Positions 5,160 to 8,069 of a DNA stretch of 8,069 bases are shown here, piece by piece. Position numbers and translations under genes: made by a program. Location: assembly GCA_937913075.1 (NCBI GenBank), contig CALEPU010000218.1:1-8069 (forward strand), read 5' to 3'. Numbering within the stretch: position 1 is the stretch's first letter; each line of letters begins with the position of its first letter. The DNA is from an uncultured Clostridia bacterium (GTDB lineage: Bacteria > Bacillota > Clostridia > Christensenellales > CAG-138). Under the pieces are notes generated by a model. The model was given only the letters and a program-made list of their open reading frames with translations. It did no database searches and was not told the DNA's origin.

Positions 5160-6788
5160 TTAATACATTCCTCCCATATCCGCTCCGCCGGCGGGCATTG
5201 CGGGCTCGGGCTTGGGGATATCGCAAACGAGGCTCTCGGTGGTGAGCACCATGGAGGCGACGGATGCGGCGTTCTGCAAAGCGCTCCTTGTTACCTTGGT
5301 GGGGTCGATTATGCCCTTTGCCATCATGTTGCCGTACTCGTCCTTTGCGGCGTCGTAGCCGTAGCCGGTCCTCCTGTTGGCGCGGACGTTTGCAACGATC
5401 ACGCTGCCCTCAAGACCCGCGTTCGCGGCGATCTGACGGAGGGGCTCCTCCAAAGCTCTTACGATTATCTGTACGCCGGTCTTCTCATCGCCGGAAGTCT
5501 GCTTTTCAAGCGCCTTTACGCGGTTGATGACGTTGATAAGAGCGATACCGCCGCCGGGGACTATGCCCTCCTCAACGGCAGCCTTGGTGGCGTTCAAAGC
5601 GTCCTCGATGCGGAGCTTGATCTCCTTCATCTCGGGCTCGGTAGCAGCGCCGACGGAGATAACGGCAACGCCGCCCGCGAGCTTGGCAAGGCGCTCCTGC
5701 AGCTTCTCACGGTCGTAATCGGACTTGGTATCCGCGATCTGGGTCTTTATCATCTTTACCCTTGCCGCAATAGCCTCGGCGTCGCCCGCGCCCTCGACGA
5801 TGGTGGTGTTCTCCTTATCGACCTTGACCTGCCTTGCGCGTCCGAGCTGAGCGACGGTGGCGTCCTTGAGCTCCATACCGAGCTCGTCGGAGATGACCTC
5901 GCCGCCGGTAAGAGTGGCGATATCTTTAAGCATTTCCTTGCGCCTGTCGCCGAAGCCGGGAGCCTTGACCGCAACGCAGGTGAATATGCCGCGCAGCTTG
6001 TTTACAACGAGGGTCGCCAAAGCGTCGCCCTCAACGTCCTCGGCGATAATGAGGAGCTTGCGGCCCTGCTTGGCTATCTGCTCCAATACGGGCAGTATCT
6101 CCTGAATGTTGGAGATCTTCTTCTCGGTGATGAGGATGTAAGGATCGTCGAGCACGGCTTCCATCTTATCGGTATCGGTCACCATGTATGCGGAGGCATA
6201 GCCGCGGTCGAACTGCATGCCCTCGGTGAAGCGCAGCTCGGTCTTCATGGTCTTGCCCTCTTCAACGGTGATGACGCCGTCGTTGCCGACCTTATCCATA
6301 GCGTCGGAGATGAGAGCGCCTATGCGCTCGTCGGAAGCGGAAATGGATGCTACCTGAGCTATCTCATCCTTGCCCTCAACGGGCTTGGAGAGCTCCTTCA
6401 AGCCCTCGACAGCCTCGTCGACCGCCTTCTCGATGCCGCGTCTTAAAACCATGGGGTTTGCGCCTGCGGCGACGTTCTTCATGCCCTCGCGGACTATCGC
6501 CTGCGCAAGAAGAGTAGCTGTGGTGGTACCGTCGCCCGCGACGTCGTTGGTCTTGGTCGCGACCTCCTTAACAAGCTGAGCGCCCATGTTCTCAAAAGGA
6601 TCCTCGAGCTCGATCTCCTTGGCGATGGTAACGCCGTCGTTGGTGATGAGCGGTGCGCCGAACTTCTTGTCGAGCACTACGTTCCTGCCCTTGGGCCCGA
6701 GAGTGATTTTAACGGTATCGGCGAGGGTATCGAGCCCCGCCTCGAGAGAACGCCTTGCGTCCTCGCCGTACTTTATCTGCTTTGCCAT
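5160..6788 (-). CDS. groEL: Chaperonin GroEL (Hsp60)
   Basis: GroEL is the ATP-driven double-ring cytosolic chaperonin that encloses unfolded proteins with the GroES lid. The product is 542 aa, a full-length family size. Visible marks are the N-terminal MAKQIKYGEDARRSLEAG, the nucleotide-binding TLGPKGRNVVLD (29-40), DGTTTAT with catalytic Asp86 (E. coli Asp87), the apical-domain stretch EGMQFDRGY, and RIEDALNATKAAVEEGIVPG, which holds the second catalytic Asp (E. coli Asp398). The C-terminal tail is short (GGADMGGMY) and ends in Tyr rather than a GGM run. The start is fixed by AGGAGGG 7 bases upstream. It lies 18 bases behind groES in the same operon, under the shared CIRCE-controlled promoter. 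Confidence 0.99.
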   Translation of the reverse strand: MAKQIKYGEDARRSLEAGLDTLADTVKITLGPKGRNVVLDKKFGAPLITNDGVTIAKEIELEDPFENMGAQLVKEVATKTNDVAGDGTTTATLLAQAIVREGMKNVAAGANPMVLRRGIEKAVDEAVEGLKELSKPVEGKDEIAQVASISASDERIGALISDAMDKVGNDGVITVEEGKTMKTELRFTEGMQFDRGYASAYMVTDTDKMEAVLDDPYILITEKKISNIQEILPVLEQIAKQGRKLLIIAEDVEGDALATLVVNKLRGIFTCVAVKAPGFGDRRKEMLKDIATLTGGEVISDELGMELKDATVAQLGRARQVKVDKENTTIVEGAGDAEAIAARVKMIKTQIADTKSDYDREKLQERLAKLAGGVAVISVGAATEPEMKEIKLRIEDALNATKAAVEEGIVPGGGIALINVINRVKALEKQTSGDEKTGVQIIVRALEEPLRQIAANAGLEGSVIVANVRANRRTGYGYDAAKDEYGNMMAKGIIDPTKVTRSALQNAASVASMVLTTESLVCDIPKPEPAMPAGGADMGGMY

Positions 6789-6806
6789 GATTATTCCCTC
6801 CTAAAA

Positions 6807-7094
6807 TCAGTCTTCCACAACAGCGAGTATATCGCTCTGACGGACTACCATGTACTCAACGCCGTCCACCTTGACCTCGGTGCCGGCATACTTCGAGGTG
6901 ATGACCTTATCACCCACGGAGACGTTCATTGTTACCTCTTTGCCGTCGACTATACCGCCGGGACCGACGGCGATGACCTCTGCCATCTGGGGCTTTTCCT
7001 TGGCGTTGCCGGTAAGGATGAAGCCGGATGCGGTAGTCTCCTCGGCTTCGAGGGACTTAATAACGACTCTGTCTGCAAGCGGTCTTAACTTCAT
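6807..7094 (-). CDS. groES: Co-chaperonin GroES (Hsp10)
   Basis: GroES is the heptameric lid of GroEL and regulates its ATPase cycle. The product is 95 aa, the usual length. MKLRPLADRVVIK (1-13) is the classic N-terminus. The mobile loop is at about 16-34, with the hydrophobic GroEL-contacting triplet Phe25-Ile26-Leu27. GPG (44-46) and GDKVITSKYAGTEVKVDG (61-78) are conserved, and SDILAVVED ends the protein. The start at 7094 is set by TAGGAGGT 8 bases upstream; the longer open frame reads through the leader and operator. It is first in the groES-groEL operon. Confidence 0.99.
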   Translation of the reverse strand: MKLRPLADRVVIKSLEAEETTASGFILTGNAKEKPQMAEVIAVGPGGIVDGKEVTMNVSVGDKVITSKYAGTEVKVDGVEYMVVRQSDILAVVED

Positions 7095-7201
7095 AAGACA
7101 ATACCTCCTATAAGTAAATATAATTAATACTGCACGGATGCGCTTGATCCCATCGCCGCAGCCGAAACGGACCTTCAACAGCGGGGAAGGGGAGCGCCCT
7201 G

Positions 7202-7228
7202 TTAGCACTCAACACCTTTGAGTGCTAA
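7202..7228. promoter_or_regulatory. CIRCE operator (HrcA binding site)
   Basis: TTAGCACTC-N9-GAGTGCTAA is a perfect match to the CIRCE consensus. It sits at the expected transcription start of groESL, so a bound HrcA repressor blocks initiation, and the start of the mRNA can fold into a hairpin. Control by HrcA is established for this element; hrcA itself is not in the window. Confidence 0.98.
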
Positions 7229-7236
7229 CAAATCAT

Positions 7237-7265
7237 ATTATATGCGGCACGGTCTGTACTGTCAA
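7237..7265 (-). promoter_or_regulatory. Consensus sigma-A promoter of groES-groEL
   Basis: On the minus strand TTGACA (7260-7265), a 17-base spacer and TATAAT (7237-7242) are a perfect consensus. The start point falls near 7230, directly before CIRCE, giving a leader of about 135 bases. Confidence 0.95.
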
Positions 7266-7322
7266 CACCAAAGCCCGAAAAGTACAGAATATATTTTCAA
7301 ACTGAAGCGTAATTTGACTAAA

Positions 7323-7411
7323 TTGGAGGAAGGAGAGCCTTGCCAACGAAGCCGAGCTTTTACAACTTCTCCTCCAACCTGACAAGGGGACGGTTCTTTT
7401 GTCAGGTTTTT
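7323..7411. repeat. Inverted repeat plus single REP-like arm between divergent operons
   Basis: TTGGAGGA (7323-7330) is inverted as TCCTCCAA (7370-7377). Directly after it, 7378-7406 is a REP-like arm with perfect ends (CCTGACAA...TTGTCAGG) and a GGGGACGGTT core matching the arms at 3044-3134, followed by TTTTT. This fills much of the gap between the groE promoter and the next promoter. No gene is seen in 7266-7505. Confidence 0.65.
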
Positions 7412-7505
7412 GAAAACAAGCCGGCTCCGAACCCCCGCTGTCAGGTCGGCTGCTCCTTTGACATATCGCCGTCTGATGATCGGCAAAATATATTGTACAA
7501 TTCTA

Positions 7506-7534
7506 TTGCCAAATCCGGGCAGATGCTTTATACT
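7506..7534 (+). promoter_or_regulatory. Promoter of the leader peptide-ABC exporter unit
   Basis: TTGCCA (7506-7511), a 17-base spacer and TATACT (7529-7534) form a good sigma-A promoter. The start point should be near 7541, about 27 bases before the leader peptide ATG and 200 before the exporter gene. Confidence 0.75.
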
Positions 7535-7567
7535 CTAAGCGAAATATTAAGAAAGGAGGTCGCGCAA

Positions 7568-7642
7568 ATGTTCTATATGCTTAAAGGTTCGGTTGCTTAC
7601 CATAACTATGCCTGTGCTCACCTTGCGCGGCCTTTGAATTAG
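7568..7642 (+). CDS. 24-aa leader peptide upstream of ABC exporter
   Basis: The product is a 24-residue peptide starting MFYMLKGSVAYHNY and ending AHLARPLN. Evidence that it is translated: a near-perfect AAAGGAGGT site (7552-7560) 7 bases before the ATG, and a promoter ending 33 bases upstream. It is followed after 20 bases by a strong terminator hairpin and then the exporter gene. Its last five codons (GCG CGG CCT TTG AAT) overlap the 5' arm of a possible antiterminator, the layout expected of a regulatory leader peptide. A ribosome reaching the stop would cover that arm and favour termination; one stalled earlier would leave it free. BmrB, the leader peptide of the B. subtilis bmrCD multidrug exporter, works in a comparable way. 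I recognise no named family. A secreted or signalling peptide is a less likely alternative. The open frame runs further upstream, but without a ribosome binding site. Confidence 0.7.
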   Translation: MFYMLKGSVAYHNYACAHLARPLN

Positions 7643-7669
7643 GCTTAGGTCCGCAAAGCTTCAAGCCGC
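7627..7669 (+). promoter_or_regulatory. Candidate antiterminator
   Basis: GCGGC (7627-7631) and TTGAA (7634-7638) can pair with GCCGC (7665-7669) and TTCAA (7660-7664), giving two stacked 5-bp stems around a 2-base bulge. The 3' strand is the 5' arm of the terminator, so the two folds exclude each other. Another competing pairing is GCGGCC (7627-7632) with GG-T-CCGC (7648-7654). Confidence 0.5.
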
Positions 7670-7694
7670 AGGCATGCCTGCGGCTTTTTGTTTT
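7663..7694 (+). terminator. Intrinsic terminator / attenuator between leader peptide and ABC gene
   Basis: AAGCCGCAGG-CATG-CCTGCGGCTT (7663-7686) is a perfect 10-bp stem with a 4-base loop, followed by TTTGTTTT. It lies 49 bases before the ABC gene start, with no promoter seen in between, so the exporter probably depends on readthrough. Confidence 0.9.
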
Positions 7695-7742
7695 GTCATG
7701 ATTTGACAATCTTTGCCGAAGATATAACGAGGATTTAAGATA

Positions 7743-8069
7743 ATGGAAGAGAATTTAAAGGAAAACAAGGGCTCAAAGCCCGAAAAGCAGAATCTTGATT
7801 TAAAGCTGGTCGGACGCATGATGCGGGGTACGGGCAAGTATTTCGTGCTTGCCGGTATCGCAATGATAGCTGCGGTCGTCACTGTTTATATAATTCCCAT
7901 AATCACGAGCTTCACGATAGACTACGTGCTTCTTCCCTATGCGGAGGAGGGGTATGAGGCGGCTTCGACCTCGGTTCCCAAGGCGATAATCTCTTGGGTG
8001 GAGTCGATAGGCGGCAGGGAATTCCTCCTGAAGCACCTTTATATAATGGCGCTTCTGCTGCTCGCTTTC
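7743..8069 (+). CDS. ABC exporter, membrane domain N-terminus (cut by window end)
   Basis: The first 109 codons are present; the frame is open at the window edge. The ATG at 7743 has a modest CGAGGA site about 10 bases upstream. Residues 1-25 are polar and cytoplasmic (MEENLKENKGSKPEKQ). About 33-55 is a first membrane helix (YFVLAGIAMIAAVVTVYII), leading into PIITSFTIDYVL, typical of type IV ABC exporter half-transporters (MsbA/BmrA/Sav1866-like). A long external loop (about 62-95) follows, and a second helix starts near 97 (LYIMALLLLAF). The ATP-binding domain, if fused, lies beyond the window. A role as a drug, lipid or peptide exporter is family inference. A leader peptide, attenuator and promoter lie upstream, suggesting inducible expression. 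Confidence 0.85.
   Translation, partial: MEENLKENKGSKPEKQNLDLKLVGRMMRGTGKYFVLAGIAMIAAVVTVYIIPIITSFTIDYVLLPYAEEGYEAASTSVPKAIISWVESIGGREFLLKHLYIMALLLLAF

Noticed and set aside
5264..5527. Plus-strand frames antisense to groEL (this and several others across 5264-6804)
   Set aside because: They are shadows of the highly conserved groEL frame, with no ribosome binding sites or domains.
7378..7411. REP-like arm plus TTTTT as a gene terminator
   Set aside because: No rightward gene ends before it, so there is no transcript it would obviously terminate. It is better explained as a dispersed repeat arm.
7458..7494. A TTGACA at 7458-7463 as an alternative -35 for the leader-ABC unit
   Set aside because: The nearest TATATT is 25 bases away, outside the allowed spacing. 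The TTGCCA-17-TATACT pair downstream is much better.
7340..7642. A 100-codon frame ending in the leader peptide
   Set aside because: The upstream part reads through a REP-like arm and through the promoter at 7506-7534, so it would lie partly before the transcription start. The strong ribosome binding site points to the internal ATG at 7568.

Overview
The window looks like a chromosomal segment of a moderately GC-rich Bacillota (Clostridia), probably a gut Oscillospiraceae/Ruminococcaceae-type bacterium. What is seen: AGGAGG-type ribosome binding sites, textbook sigma-A promoters (TTGACA-17-TATAAT twice), a perfect CIRCE operator before groES-groEL, a BppU-like phage protein of the type carried by Firmicutes phages, and interspersed palindromic repeats of the kind I associate with this group. 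The family-level assignment is inference.

Layout. (1) 1-3731, leftward: three phage-flavoured genes. They encode a 154-aa acidic protein with a basic C-terminal helix, a 393-aa protein with a disordered N-terminus and a Gly/Ser linker, and a 451-aa tail-fibre/baseplate-like protein. The last two overlap by 22 bases. The 656-base gap after the first gene (2611-3266) is packed with repeats: a MITE-like element, a tandem array of hairpins whose stems differ but stay self-complementary, a 91-base REP-like palindrome and another inverted repeat. A 52-base perfect direct repeat (1-52 and 2873-2924) brackets the last two genes. (2) 3732-5023: a divergent control region and a rightward gene for a helix-turn-helix protein whose C-terminus resembles that of replication initiators of Firmicutes mobile elements. 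The two divergent promoters carry nearly the same spacer, with a CGAAC-AAAY-GTGCT motif close to the Gram-positive LexA box. (3) 5113-7265, leftward: groES-groEL with promoter, CIRCE and terminator. (4) 7506-8069, rightward: promoter, 24-codon leader peptide, intrinsic terminator with a competing antiterminator fold, then the start of an ABC exporter gene cut by the window end.

How the parts work together. The groESL unit is ordinary housekeeping under presumed HrcA control. The left half reads as a small or decayed prophage or integrative-element module, probably co-controlled by one repressor (perhaps LexA) through the shared operator. The right end looks like a ribosome-mediated attenuator controlling a drug or peptide exporter, comparable in logic to the bmrB-bmrCD leader of Bacillus subtilis. 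The two most interesting signals are this attenuator and the paired divergent promoters.
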